A DNA stretch of 51,234 bases from Bacteroidales bacterium (GTDB taxonomy: Bacteria > Bacteroidota > Bacteroidia > Bacteroidales > UBA932), in assembly GCA_017519185.1 (NCBI GenBank), contig JAFWSX010000010.1:1-51234 (forward strand), written 5' to 3'. Positions 33,119 through 42,330 of the stretch are shown one piece after another (position 1 is the stretch's first letter; each line of letters begins with the position of its first letter). The notes under the pieces are model-generated. The model did not search any database. It worked only from the letters and a program-made list of their open reading frames with translations, and had not been told where the DNA came from. The position numbers and the translations under genes are program-made.

Positions 33119-33155
33119 AAGGGTGCATTCCGGCAAGGAGTGCACCCTTTTTTCT
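33119..33155. terminator. terminator between rnpB and the convergent lipoprotein gene
   Basis: GGGTGCATTCC (33121-33131) pairs with GGAGTGCACCC (33137-33147) with one G-U pair and a 5-nt loop, followed by TTTTTTCTTTATTT on the plus strand. On the minus strand the hairpin is followed by TTGTTTT. It can serve both rnpB and the M64 lipoprotein gene that ends 16 bp away. Confidence 0.8.
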
Positions 33156-33170
33156 TTATTTAGGCCAGCC

Positions 33171-36100
33171 TTACGGCAGTATTACAGGCGGTGCACCAGG
33201 CTGCCAGTCGGGAGCCTTGAACGGCGGCTTGACTGACATCTGAGAGGGTGAAGCCTTGCGGTTCACCTCATCGTATTCGAGGAACTTCTCGAAGCTGCAT
33301 TCCTCGCCGCTGAGCTTCATTATCCTCTGGTAGATGGCCCAGCGTGAAGGTGCGTTGAAGTACTCCAGGTTCTCCCTCATCATACTGTTCTGAGTCGGAC
33401 GCCAGGCTCCTTTTGCGTAGAGAGCACCACCTTCGAAGATACCGACCTGCCCGTCATATCGGGCGTCATCGAGGAATGCACTCCAGCGGATCTTCTTCGG
33501 ATCGTTGGTGAAGTCCACATTCGCAAACCAGCCATACTTGTCGTATACATCGTTGTAGTACGCGATGTGTTCGGCTGTCGCCGCTTCCGAATACTGGGTA
33601 TATTCATCAGCCAGGAATCCGAAGCCGTGGCCGCCGGACTCGTGACGGAGAGTAAAGCCGAAGATGGAAGGATCGTTAGCCATTGATGAGAAATAAGCAA
33701 CGCACGTCTGTCCGTCTGGGTACATAAATGTAGTACCCGAGTGCCTGCGTGAATTGGCCACGACAGTCACAAGCAAGTTATCCCGGGAGGTTATTGAAGG
33801 AACCTTCAATGCATATTCATAGCATTTCTCATTGTTTCCTGCTATGTATGAGCCCACGCCGAATCTGGTGGACAGGGCGGTCGAATAGCCTTCGCCGATG
33901 CGGCCATTCTTGGATACCACCTTCACCGCATACACATTATAGCGATTGCGGAAGGTCTTGTAGGGCTCGATGGCGAAGAATTCCTCCATCGCCTGCTTCA
34001 TAACGGTTTCGTAAAGGCCGCCTGCTCCCATATCCTTGTCGGTGTATGCATCACCAAGGAACACGAGATCGATGCCCTTGCCGACCGATGCCTTCTGAAG
34101 AGTCATCACCTCGCCGTCCTTAGAATAATCCTTAGATTCGTATGTATCAGGTATCTCGGCCGGTCCCAGCAGGGTTTCCAGGAATGGAATCAAATCCGAG
34201 GAAGCGACCTTGCCGAAGCGGTTCCTTACCGGATCGGGATAATTGGCGCAAGAGCTGAAAATGATATTGCCCTGCTGGTCATACACTTCAGCATTGGGCA
34301 CTGAAGTCCAGTATGAATAAGTAGTATATTTTGTAAAGTAATAGTTGTACCATTGGTCATATCCCTTCTCAATGCATTCTTTCTTCTGTTTTTCATAGTC
34401 ATAGAAGAACGCGCCATCTTCATCCACCTGTATCGTGGCAATGACTTCAAGACCATCCTGCTTGTAACGGTCATAATAGTCCTTAAGCTGCGGCATAAGT
34501 TCCTTAGAGAACGGACACCATAACGCCCAGTAAATGTAGACCGTATATTTATTCTGCTTGATCACCTCAGGGATGGAGAAAGTCGTGCCGTCGAGATTCT
34601 CCAGCAACTGGTCTTCGAACCAGTAATCGACACCTGGTATTTCAATGTCACTGATATCGAAGCCATAACCAGTTCTCTGCCACAGATTGCTTTCTTTGAC
34701 GAAATTTCTCAAATCCTCTGAATTGTGGAACAGATGGGAAATCTTCCCTGTGAGACAGTTGTTTTTCACTTCCATAAATCCGGCATAAGGAGCCCACGAG
34801 GCAGGAATCGAGCCAGTGAAAAAAGAATACCCTACATCAAGATATTCCAGGACCGGAGAATGAAGACTCGCGGGGAGTGAACCTTTCATCGATTTATTAT
34901 TACGAACATAAAAACGCTTCAGCTTATTCATTTCGCCGAAGATATCGGGAAGCGTCGTTATTCCTGTATTTTCGATAGAGAAATGTTCAAGGTTAACCAA
35001 TTTGCCTATTGATTCAGGCATCGGACCCGTCAAACCGGGCTCATCAAAGATTCGCAAATCATACAATACTTCGCTCAAATCACCGATAAAATCGGGAATC
35101 GTTCCCTTCAACCCGAATTCGTAGAAATGGAGATAAAGGCCTTTTTCGTCGAAGTGAACTCCGCTCCAAAATCTTATAGGTTCATCTGTACCCCAATTTT
35201 CTGCTTTCTTCCAGTTCGGTCCGTCCCAGGCATTGTACAGCTTCATCAGTATCTCGCGTATCTCATTCTCCCTGCTGCCGCTCTGTACGATAGTTATTTC
35301 GACGGGATCGACATAGCCATTGTAATCAATGAGCGTAACCTTGCCGGTGCGTTCTTCCTCACTCCTGTTCTCATCAACATACAATATAATCTCACCACTT
35401 GCAGTTGACTTCGTGCTGTAAATGTGGATCCAGGATTCAGCCGACTCTTCCACATCCACGTAATAAGCGACATTGTATTCAACAGGAATAGTTACATATC
35501 CCCCCATAAATGAGACCTTGGACGGCTCGCCTACAATCAATACCTTCTTTTCATACTGATAGACCGTCAGTGTGACGTCATCCACTTCTCCATTCTTGGC
35601 TTTCAGCGTCACTTTGCCCTCACGCTCATCCGTCGTTTCGTTCTCATCGACTTCAAACAGAAGTTTGCCGCTGCTTACTGTCTTGGTTTTGACATAATGG
35701 AGCCACGATGCCGCTGAAGTTTCCACTATCACTTCAAAATCAACGTTATATTGGACATCGACCTCCAGGGAGCCTCCTTGCGAGGGTACCGTAGCGACTT
35801 GACCTACAACAATAATTTTATTCTCAGGCTCCTGCGCGAAAGTCAGCGTTATCGGCTCCAACTTGCCCGACTTGTCAGTCACAGTCACCTTTCCGCTGCG
35901 CAGATCGCCGTCATTCGCAGCAAACGTGAACTCAAGCTTGCCGCTCTGCATAGCCTTGGTGCCATTGAACCAAATCCACGACTGGGCTGATTTCTCAATC
36001 TCAACTGTGTAATCTGTGTTATACTGGATGTCAACCTGAAATGTTCCGCCTTCTGCTGGAATTCCCATTACATCACCGACTATGATGACAGGTTTGAGGT

Positions 36101-36689
36101 CTTGCGTGAAGGTAATCGTCAAAGGGGCGACTTTGCCGCTCTTGTCAGTTATCGTCACCTTGCCTGTTCTGGCTTCATTAGTCTCATTTGACGCAAAAGT
36201 GAACTCCATCTTGCCGCTCTGCATCGCTTTCGTGCCGTTGAACGTTATCCACGACTGGGCGGACTTCTCGATTTCAACCGTATATTCTGTGTTATACTGG
36301 ATGTCCACCTTGAAGGTTCCTCCTTCCGCAGGAATCTTCGCAACGTCTCCTACCACTATGGCTGACTTCGCATCCTGCTTCACAGACACGCTGGCGCTAA
36401 GCCCTTCGCTGCGGAATGTTACAGTACCGCTTGTTTCGTCAGTTGAACTGGCTCCTGCCACAGTGATGGTTACCGTGGCTTCTCCTTCGCCGGAGCTCGG
36501 AGATACAGAGATGCCCGTGCCGCTGGCGCTTGCCGTCCACGGATAGTTGGCTGAAACCTTGACTGTTTGAGAACCACCGTCCTGGCCGAATGAAAGATCG
36601 GTCGGACTGACCGTAAGGAACGGATCGGGCTTGCACCCTGCCACCAGCAGGAGTGACACCATCGCAAAAAGGGCGAGAAAACGTTTCAT
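33171..36689 (-). CDS. multidomain lipoprotein: BACON-like repeats, leucine-rich repeats, thioredoxin-like domain, M64 (IgA-type) peptidase
   Basis: A 1172-residue surface or envelope lipoprotein. The signal is MKRFLALFAMVSLLLVAGC (lipobox VAGC, Cys19); a 23-codon upstream extension is rejected because it would push the signal inside. Residues ~25-108 are a BACON domain. Four further BACON-like units of ~91 residues follow to ~472, and units 2 and 3 are close duplicates. About 474-680 are leucine-rich repeats with L-x-G-x-I/M-P motifs. About 685-835 are thioredoxin-like, with WALWCPFSKELMPQL holding one Cys. About 840-1172 match M64 peptidases: DLVFLGDAYT, then RHESGGHGFGFLADEY near 1015-1030. 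The zinc motif as read has three residues between Glu and His. It follows psd by 28 bp. Confidence 0.85.
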   Translation of the reverse strand: MKRFLALFAMVSLLLVAGCKPDPFLTVSPTDLSFGQDGGSQTVKVSANYPWTASASGTGISVSPSSGEGEATVTITVAGASSTDETSGTVTFRSEGLSASVSVKQDAKSAIVVGDVAKIPAEGGTFKVDIQYNTEYTVEIEKSAQSWITFNGTKAMQSGKMEFTFASNETNEARTGKVTITDKSGKVAPLTITFTQDLKPVIIVGDVMGIPAEGGTFQVDIQYNTDYTVEIEKSAQSWIWFNGTKAMQSGKLEFTFAANDGDLRSGKVTVTDKSGKLEPITLTFAQEPENKIIVVGQVATVPSQGGSLEVDVQYNVDFEVIVETSAASWLHYVKTKTVSSGKLLFEVDENETTDEREGKVTLKAKNGEVDDVTLTVYQYEKKVLIVGEPSKVSFMGGYVTIPVEYNVAYYVDVEESAESWIHIYSTKSTASGEIILYVDENRSEEERTGKVTLIDYNGYVDPVEITIVQSGSRENEIREILMKLYNAWDGPNWKKAENWGTDEPIRFWSGVHFDEKGLYLHFYEFGLKGTIPDFIGDLSEVLYDLRIFDEPGLTGPMPESIGKLVNLEHFSIENTGITTLPDIFGEMNKLKRFYVRNNKSMKGSLPASLHSPVLEYLDVGYSFFTGSIPASWAPYAGFMEVKNNCLTGKISHLFHNSEDLRNFVKESNLWQRTGYGFDISDIEIPGVDYWFEDQLLENLDGTTFSIPEVIKQNKYTVYIYWALWCPFSKELMPQLKDYYDRYKQDGLEVIATIQVDEDGAFFYDYEKQKKECIEKGYDQWYNYYFTKYTTYSYWTSVPNAEVYDQQGNIIFSSCANYPDPVRNRFGKVASSDLIPFLETLLGPAEIPDTYESKDYSKDGEVMTLQKASVGKGIDLVFLGDAYTDKDMGAGGLYETVMKQAMEEFFAIEPYKTFRNRYNVYAVKVVSKNGRIGEGYSTALSTRFGVGSYIAGNNEKCYEYALKVPSITSRDNLLVTVVANSRRHSGTTFMYPDGQTCVAYFSSMANDPSIFGFTLRHESGGHGFGFLADEYTQYSEAATAEHIAYYNDVYDKYGWFANVDFTNDPKKIRWSAFLDDARYDGQVGIFEGGALYAKGAWRPTQNSMMRENLEYFNAPSRWAIYQRIMKLSGEECSFEKFLEYDEVNRKASPSQMSVKPPFKAPDWQPGAPPVILP
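35817..36362 (-). repeat. intragenic tandem duplication of a BACON-like unit
   Basis: Codons 110-200 and 201-291 of the lipoprotein gene encode two adjacent ~91-residue units that share long runs such as YTVEIEKSAQSWI and FNGTKAMQSGK. The DNA is also similar (36090-36362 versus 35817-36089). The next two units downstream are clearly more diverged, so this pair arose later. Confidence 0.8.
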
Positions 36690-36717
36690 ATTGCAAGAAA
36701 TTATGTAAATCTTATTT

Positions 36718-37374
36718 CTAAGACAATTTAGCAAGAGGCGTAATGCAGCCACGGACAAGATCGCCCTTGCTCACGAGAAGCTTGGCGTCGAGTGGAAGGA
36801 AGACATCCACACGCGATCCAAACCGGATCATCCCCATTAAATCACCCTGCGTGCATCGACTTCCTTCGACTGCGTCATACTCTATGCGGCGGGCCACGAT
36901 GCCTGCAATCTGGCGGAACATAATCTCAGTGCCACCGTCGGTACGCACCACGATGCTGGTGTGCTCGTTCTTCTCGGAGCTCTTCGAATGCATAGCGAAA
37001 ACTTTACCGCCTGGAATGTAATTTACATACCGGACCTCTCCGGACACCGGATACCAGTTGACGTGGACGTTGAAAAAAGTCATAAAGACCGATATTCGGA
37101 TGCGCCGGTCGTGGAAATACTCATCCTCATCCACCTCCTCTATGTGTATCACGTTGCCGTCGGCAGAAGAAATGACAAGAGAATCATCGCGCACGGCCTT
37201 GCGGTCCGGAATGCGGAAGAAAGTAGCTACGAAGAATGACATATACAGTCCCACGGCAGCCACAGCAATGCTGACACCGGAGGGGCCGAAGAAAATCCAG
37301 CAAAGGACTGCCGCCACCACCCAACAGAGGAAGTGGAGCACAATGAACCTTATTCCGGATTTTCTGATTGTCAT
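36718..37374 (-). CDS. psd: phosphatidylserine decarboxylase (short, PSD-A type)
   Basis: Makes phosphatidylethanolamine from phosphatidylserine at the inner membrane through a pyruvoyl cofactor. The 218-residue protein is the short form: two N-terminal hydrophobic segments, then SADGNVIHIEEVDEDEYF, VHVNWYPVSGEV and a C-terminal MIRFGSRVDVFLP containing the Gly-Ser self-cleavage site. Its ATG overlaps the cdsA stop by one base (TAATG), linking CDP-diacylglycerol synthesis to PE formation. The phosphatidylserine synthase gene is not next to it. Confidence 0.94.
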   Translation of the reverse strand: MTIRKSGIRFIVLHFLCWVVAAVLCWIFFGPSGVSIAVAAVGLYMSFFVATFFRIPDRKAVRDDSLVISSADGNVIHIEEVDEDEYFHDRRIRISVFMTFFNVHVNWYPVSGEVRYVNYIPGGKVFAMHSKSSEKNEHTSIVVRTDGGTEIMFRQIAGIVARRIEYDAVEGSRCTQGDLMGMIRFGSRVDVFLPLDAKLLVSKGDLVRGCITPLAKLS

Positions 37375-38213
37375 TATATTATTTCAAACAATATCAGATA
37401 TACCGCCACTACCGGCAGCACAGCCAAAGCGCTGTCGAAACGGTCGAGCAACCCTCCGTGGCCCGGCATGATCCGGCCGGAATCCTTCACTCCGTAGTGC
37501 CTTTTTATAAGCGACTCGAACAGGTCGCCCAGGATACCGCACACCAGCACCAGCAGTGCGAGGACAGCAACGTGTCCCCAGCCAATGCTGAACCATCCCA
37601 CAAGCTTGAGGACGACTGCAGCCAGGCAGACGAAGATCAGCCCGCCGAAGACACCGATCCACGACTTGCGCGGCGAAATGTCGGGACAGAGTTTGCGGCT
37701 GTCCGGCTTCTGGCCGAACCCCATTCCAAGCACATAAGCCCCGATGTCGCTCATCCATATAAGGATGAATATTGAGAGGAACAGCCTTCCGTCGAAAGTT
37801 CCCTCCCTGTCAAAGAGCAGAAGGCTTCCGAGAGCGGAAGACAGGCCTACATACAGAACGGGGAAAAGGATGTTCTCAGTCTTGCGGACCTCACCTCTCT
37901 CCTTCTTGTCGAACACCAGCGCTGCGCAGCAGGCGAAATAGGGCAGCGTGCAGAGCAGCATCCACTTTGCATCCAATCCCCACAGTTTCCACGAGAAAAC
38001 CCCAAGGAACATCACGAGCGAAGTGGCGGTTGCAAATGTCTTTTCTATACAGTAGCTGCCACGGACGATTGCCATATCGTAATACTCGATGTGCATTACT
38101 ACAATTACGAAGGCCATTGCTGCCATAAAGGCATACGGGTGGAGCAGACACGCCAGGAAAATGACGATGAACAGCACTCCCACCAGGGTCCGTGTCAGAA
38201 GTTTGCTTGCCAT
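37374..38213 (-). CDS. cdsA: phosphatidate cytidylyltransferase
   Basis: Integral membrane enzyme forming CDP-diacylglycerol from phosphatidic acid and CTP. The 279 residues contain about eight hydrophobic helices and the C-terminal signature LFESLIKRHYGVKDSG followed by PGHGGLLDRFDS. It starts 5 bp after ftsH and is coupled to psd by a one-base overlap, part of the run rsfS-ftsH-cdsA-psd. Confidence 0.96.
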   Translation of the reverse strand: MASKLLTRTLVGVLFIVIFLACLLHPYAFMAAMAFVIVVMHIEYYDMAIVRGSYCIEKTFATATSLVMFLGVFSWKLWGLDAKWMLLCTLPYFACCAALVFDKKERGEVRKTENILFPVLYVGLSSALGSLLLFDREGTFDGRLFLSIFILIWMSDIGAYVLGMGFGQKPDSRKLCPDISPRKSWIGVFGGLIFVCLAAVVLKLVGWFSIGWGHVAVLALLVLVCGILGDLFESLIKRHYGVKDSGRIMPGHGGLLDRFDSALAVLPVVAVYLILFEII

Positions 38214-38218
38214 AAGGA

Positions 38219-40531
38219 TCAGAACAGTGAGCCGGGCTCAGGGTTAGACGGCTCCTCGGGAGCCGGTGCTTCGGGTTCTGCGGGCGCCTCAGGCTCCGGA
38301 AGCGGTTCGGGTTCCGGTGCAGGCGCGGGCTCAGGCTCGGGAGCAGGTTCCGGCTCGGGTTCCAGCTCTATCGCAGGTTCCGGTTCCGGAACAGGCGCGG
38401 GCTCAGGCTTGATTTCCGGCTCAGACTGAGGCTCGGAATCCTTGGGCTCATCTACTATGGCCTCAGGTTCTTCCTTCTTCTTTGAAGAGGATTTCCTGGG
38501 CTTCTTGGGAGTGTCCTCTATCGGAGTCTCGTCGTTGATTATGGCGTTCGGGTTCACGCCGCCTTTGCGGGGGCCGAATATGCGCTCAAGATCCTCGGAG
38601 AATATGACTTCCTTCTCCAGCAGGAGTGCTGCGAGCTGTTCGTAACCTTCCTTGTTTTCATTGAGTATGTCGACAGCCGTCTTGCGGGCCTGCTCTATCA
38701 GTTTCTTGACTTCGGTATCGATAAGTTCTGATGTCTTCTCGCTGAAAGGCTTGCTGAGAGCCATCTCAGAACGGCCAGTAGAATCGTAGAATGAAACGTT
38801 GCCGACAGCATCGCTCATTCCGAAATATGAAACCATCGCATAGGCCTGTTTGGTGAGTTTCTCAAGGTCGTTCAAGGCACCGGTAGACAGGTGGCCTGTG
38901 TACATCTCTTCAGCCACACGGCCAGCAATGGTCGATGCCATCTCGTCGAGCATCTGCTCTTTGGTGGTGAGCTGCTTCTCGTCAGGCAGATACCAGGCTG
39001 CACCGAGGGCCTGTCCGCGAGGGATTATGGTCACCTTGAGCAGAGGGTTGGCATTGGGCAGCATCCAGCTGACGGTGGCGTGTCCAGCCTCGTGGTGAGC
39101 AATGGTGCTCTTCTCCTGGTCTGATATGATCTTGCTCTTGCGCTCGAGTCCGCCGACTATACGGTCGATGGCATCGAGGAAGTCCTGCTTGTCGATGGCC
39201 TTCTTGCCGTGACGGGCTGCAATCAGGGCTGCTTCGTTGCAGACATTGGCGATGTCGGCACCTGAGAAACCAGGAGTCTGACGGGCAAGGAAGTCGATGT
39301 TGAAACCGTCGACGAGCTTGAGGTTGCGCATATGCACCTTGAATATCTCAAGCCTTTCCTTGAGCTCGGGCAGCTCGACGTTGATCTGACGGTCGAAACG
39401 GCCGGCACGCATCAGCGCCTTGTCAAGCACGTCAGCGCGGTTGGTGGCTGCCAGGATGATGACGCCTGAATTCGAGCCGAAACCGTCCATCTCGGTCAGA
39501 AGCTGGTTGAGGGTGTTCTCCCTTTCGTCGTTAGAAGAGTAACCTATGTTTTTGCTGCGGGCACGGCCCACTGCATCAATCTCGTCGATGAAAACGATGC
39601 ACGGAGCTTTCTCCTTTGCCTGACGGAACAGGTCGCGGACGCGGGATGCACCCACACCCACGAACATTTCCACGAAGTCGGAGCCGGACATCGAGAAGAA
39701 CGGCACGTCAGCCTCGCCTGCCACTGCCTTGGCCAACAAAGTCTTGCCTGTGCCGGGAGGGCCTACGAGAAGCGCTCCTTTGGGAATCTTTCCGCCCAGG
39801 GCTGTATATTTCTTCTGGTTGCGGAGGAAATCGACGATTTCCATAATCTCGACCTTCGCTTCTTCCAATCCAGCCACATCCTTGAAGGTAACCTTCTGGG
39901 TGGTGCTGTTCTTGTCGTACATCTTGGCTTGCGACTTGCCCACGTTGAACACGCCATTGGGGCCGCCGCCGGCACCCATATTGCGCATAGGACGAAGCAG
40001 GATGAGCCACATCGCCAGCAACAGCAGCGGGAACAGCAGCCAGTCTATCACCCTGACCCAATTGTTGTTCTGCTCTTCGGTGACAACTTCAAAGCGCTGT
40101 TCCTGGGGCATATTCTCCAGCACCTCGCCGAACTCGGTCTCGGCATCGAAACTGCCCGACACGAGGAAATAGAACTGAGGGCCGTCCACAGGGTCGATTC
40201 CGCCAAACTGGTTGCGGTATTTGCTGACACTGTCAGGTTTGATGAATATCTCTGCCTTGTCGAGGTTTCTGGTGAAAACAATCTTCTCCACATCACCGCT
40301 GGGAAGAAGGTCGTCCTTGATGGACAGCCATTCCTTCTTCTGCGGTTCAGTGCTCTTGCCGACACTCTGCCACATAAAGATCAGAGCGCCCAAGATGGCT
40401 ATATAGAGAAGGACTGTAAAAATACTGACGGGTTTCTTGCCGCCTGGAGGGGTGTTTCCGAGTGGTTTGAACGGGTTGTTCTTGCCGGCGTTGTCGTCAG
40501 GATTCGGGATGTTGTTATTGTTATTGCTCAT
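38219..40531 (-). CDS. ftsH: ATP-dependent zinc metalloprotease FtsH
   Basis: A membrane-bound AAA+ protease degrading misfolded and regulatory proteins. ATG 40531 ([13 protein letters not shown]) gives 770 residues; it overlaps the rsfS stop by 11 bases. Two membrane segments (~35-55 and ~165-185) flank a periplasmic domain. The AAA domain has Walker [13 protein letters not shown], Walker [13 protein letters not shown] and the second region of homology. The protease zinc site is [12 protein letters not shown]. The last ~85 residues are a Glu/Pro-rich tail with repeated EPEP/EPAP units after a basic [11 protein letters not shown] stretch. This is longer and more repetitive than the usual FtsH tail. 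Confidence 0.96.
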   Translation of the reverse strand: MSNNNNNIPNPDDNAGKNNPFKPLGNTPPGGKKPVSIFTVLLYIAILGALIFMWQSVGKSTEPQKKEWLSIKDDLLPSGDVEKIVFTRNLDKAEIFIKPDSVSKYRNQFGGIDPVDGPQFYFLVSGSFDAETEFGEVLENMPQEQRFEVVTEEQNNNWVRVIDWLLFPLLLLAMWLILLRPMRNMGAGGGPNGVFNVGKSQAKMYDKNSTTQKVTFKDVAGLEEAKVEIMEIVDFLRNQKKYTALGGKIPKGALLVGPPGTGKTLLAKAVAGEADVPFFSMSGSDFVEMFVGVGASRVRDLFRQAKEKAPCIVFIDEIDAVGRARSKNIGYSSNDERENTLNQLLTEMDGFGSNSGVIILAATNRADVLDKALMRAGRFDRQINVELPELKERLEIFKVHMRNLKLVDGFNIDFLARQTPGFSGADIANVCNEAALIAARHGKKAIDKQDFLDAIDRIVGGLERKSKIISDQEKSTIAHHEAGHATVSWMLPNANPLLKVTIIPRGQALGAAWYLPDEKQLTTKEQMLDEMASTIAGRVAEEMYTGHLSTGALNDLEKLTKQAYAMVSYFGMSDAVGNVSFYDSTGRSEMALSKPFSEKTSELIDTEVKKLIEQARKTAVDILNENKEGYEQLAALLLEKEVIFSEDLERIFGPRKGGVNPNAIINDETPIEDTPKKPRKSSSKKKEEPEAIVDEPKDSEPQSEPEIKPEPAPVPEPEPAIELEPEPEPAPEPEPAPAPEPEPLPEPEAPAEPEAPAPEEPSNPEPGSLF

Positions 40532-40883
40532 TGTATTCTGTTTTCTCTGCATCTGCCCAAAGATCTTCCAGCCTGTAGAATTCACGGTACTCTGTCTTGA
40601 AGATGTGAGCCACTATATTACCATAATCAAGTATCACCCAGAAAGCGTTCTCGCGTCCCTGCTTGCGGATAGGGCCGCGCTTGCAACGGTCGTACATATA
40701 TTCTTCGACATTGTCGCAGATGGCTGTCACCTGGGTTGTGCTGTCTGCATTGCAGACTATGAAATAGTCGGTGATGGCTGTTCCAAGACCGGTCAGGTCA
40801 AGACTCATCACGCCTTTGGCCTTCTTGTCGAGCATAGCGTCGGCTATCACCTGAAGTTCTTTTTTGTCTTCGTTCTCTGTCAT
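40521..40883 (-). CDS. rsfS: ribosome silencing factor RsfS
   Basis: A 120-residue RsfS/Iojap protein that binds L14 and blocks subunit joining when nutrients are scarce. Family segments include VMSLDLTGLGTAITDYFIVC, then VTAICDNVEEYM, WVILDYGNIVAHIF and YREFYRLEDLWADA. It is the first gene of the rsfS-ftsH-cdsA-psd series and is divergent from birA. The 64-bp spacer holds a plus-strand TAACTTTG at 40891-40898, a weak birA promoter candidate, and a TTGGCC/GGCCAA inverted repeat (40896-40901/40920-40925). Confidence 0.94.
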   Translation of the reverse strand: MTENEDKKELQVIADAMLDKKAKGVMSLDLTGLGTAITDYFIVCNADSTTQVTAICDNVEEYMYDRCKRGPIRKQGRENAFWVILDYGNIVAHIFKTEYREFYRLEDLWADAEKTEYNEQ

Positions 40884-40947
40884 ATTTGATTAACTTTGGC
40901 CTTTGTTAGTCCGTTTTACGGCCAATTTCCTTATAAGGTGTAAATTT

Positions 40948-41661
40948 ATGAAAATTAAATGGTTTAAAACAATCGATTCCACCAATAATCGCATCGCCCT
41001 CGACAAGGAGCAGCTTGCCGACAAGACTGTGTACATGACCGATTTCCAGACTGCCGGAAAAGGGCAGCGCGGAAACGGCTGGGAAAGTGCCAAGGCCGAG
41101 AATCTGCTGTTTTCCATCCTGCTCAAGCCCACCGACATAACGGCCGAAAACCAGTTCATCATCTCCCAGGCCGTGACGCTCGGCATCGCAGATTACATAA
41201 AAAGCAAGGGAATCACCGCGAAGATCAAATGGCCCAACGACATCTATGTTGGCGACCGCAAGATCTGCGGCATACTCATAGAGAACACTGTCAACGGGCA
41301 CTCGATTGTCAGCAGCATCGTAGGCATCGGATTCAACCTCAACCAGCTTTCTTTCAGTCCCGAGATTCCCAACCCCGTGTCGCTCTCCCTGCTGACCGAC
41401 ATCACATACGACCTCAAGGAAGAACTGCTCAAGCTGCTGCACTGCATATTCGAGGAATATGACAAGCGTTCCGACAAGACTGCCGAGCGCTATACAGCCT
41501 CCCTCTACAGGCTGGGAGAACCCTACGCATATATCGACGCTGTAAGCGGAGTGACTTTCACCGGCGCAATAAGGGGCGTTGACGACACTGCCCGCGTCAT
41601 CATCGACACGGAGAAAGGTCCGAAGGCATTTGCCTTCAAGGAACTGAAATACATTATCTGA
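40948..41661 (+). CDS. birA: biotin--[acetyl-CoA-carboxylase] ligase
   Basis: Attaches biotin to carboxylase carrier proteins through biotinyl-AMP. The 237 residues start at ATG 40948, giving MKIKWFKTIDSTNNRIAL with the family STN motif. The biotin-binding loop is QTAGKGQRGNGWES (GRGRxGR-like), followed by KIKWPNDIYVGDRKICGILIE and VGIGFNLNQ. A small C-terminal SH3-like domain follows. There is no N-terminal helix-turn-helix, so it is the enzyme-only type and cannot repress transcription as E. coli BirA does. It converges on rpe with a 5-bp gap. Confidence 0.94.
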   Translation: MKIKWFKTIDSTNNRIALDKEQLADKTVYMTDFQTAGKGQRGNGWESAKAENLLFSILLKPTDITAENQFIISQAVTLGIADYIKSKGITAKIKWPNDIYVGDRKICGILIENTVNGHSIVSSIVGIGFNLNQLSFSPEIPNPVSLSLLTDITYDLKEELLKLLHCIFEEYDKRSDKTAERYTASLYRLGEPYAYIDAVSGVTFTGAIRGVDDTARVIIDTEKGPKAFAFKELKYII

Positions 41662-41666
41662 GTCTG

Positions 41667-42326
41667 TTACAACTCTGCCATCCGGCTGATGCAGGCCTTG
41701 GGATCTTCGGCAGAGAAGACTGTATTCCCGGCCACGAAGATATCCACACCCGCCTCGCGGAGCATCGTCACATTGCCGAGGTTGATGCCTCCGTCGATCT
41801 CGATCAGGAAATCAGCACCTTCTTCTTCCCTCAGAGCCTTAAGCTCCTTGACCTTGTCCACTGAGTGAGGGATGAAGGACTGCCCGCCGAAACCGGGATA
41901 TACCGACATTATGAGCACGTAGTCGACATCCCTCAGGAAGGGTTTGAGAAGGCGCACCTCCGTGTCGGGATTGATGACAACTCCGGGCTTCATCCCCAGG
42001 TCGCGGATCATAGCAATCGTCTCGCGCAGCTTGGGACAGGTTTCGTAGTGGACGCTGAGATAGTCCACGCCGAGATCCGCGAAACGCTTTATGAACTTCT
42101 CAGGCTCGACTATCATCAGATGGGCGTCCAGAGGCTTGCGGGCAACCTTTGCGACCGGCTTGAGCACCGGAAAGCCGAAGGAGATGTTGGGCACGAAGAC
42201 ACCGTCCATAACATCGAGATGAATCCAGTCGCAGGACGACTCGTTGAGCATCTCGATATCCCTTTCCAGATGACCGAAATCGGCGGAAAGGATTGACGGA
42301 GCCACCATATTTCTTTTCCTTGCCAT
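41667..42326 (-). CDS. rpe: ribulose-phosphate 3-epimerase
   Basis: TIM-barrel enzyme interconverting ribulose- and xylulose-5-phosphate in the pentose phosphate pathway. With ATG 42326 it has 219 residues (MARKRNMVAPSILSADFGHL). Active-site segments are IHLDVMDGVFVPNISFG, LDAHLMI, LIMSVYPGFGGQSFIP and IEIDGGINLGNV. The longer open frame upstream overlaps pepD and is not conserved-looking. ATG 42308 is another option. It starts 4 bp after the pepD stop. Confidence 0.95.
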   Translation of the reverse strand: MARKRNMVAPSILSADFGHLERDIEMLNESSCDWIHLDVMDGVFVPNISFGFPVLKPVAKVARKPLDAHLMIVEPEKFIKRFADLGVDYLSVHYETCPKLRETIAMIRDLGMKPGVVINPDTEVRLLKPFLRDVDYVLIMSVYPGFGGQSFIPHSVDKVKELKALREEEGADFLIEIDGGINLGNVTMLREAGVDIFVAGNTVFSAEDPKACISRMAEL

Positions 42327-42330
42327 AGCT

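Noticed and set aside
32722-33120. Upstream extension of the cyclotransferase reading frame
   Set aside because: It is antisense to the RNase P RNA gene and places the lipoprotein signal internally.
38240-38420. Glu/Pro repeat region as CRISPR or minisatellite
   Set aside because: The repeats are codon-level EP repeats within the ftsH frame, irregular and without spacers.
40896-40925. TTGGCC/GGCCAA inverted repeat upstream of birA as a BirA operator
   Set aside because: This BirA lacks the N-terminal DNA-binding domain, so self-repression as in E. coli is not possible.
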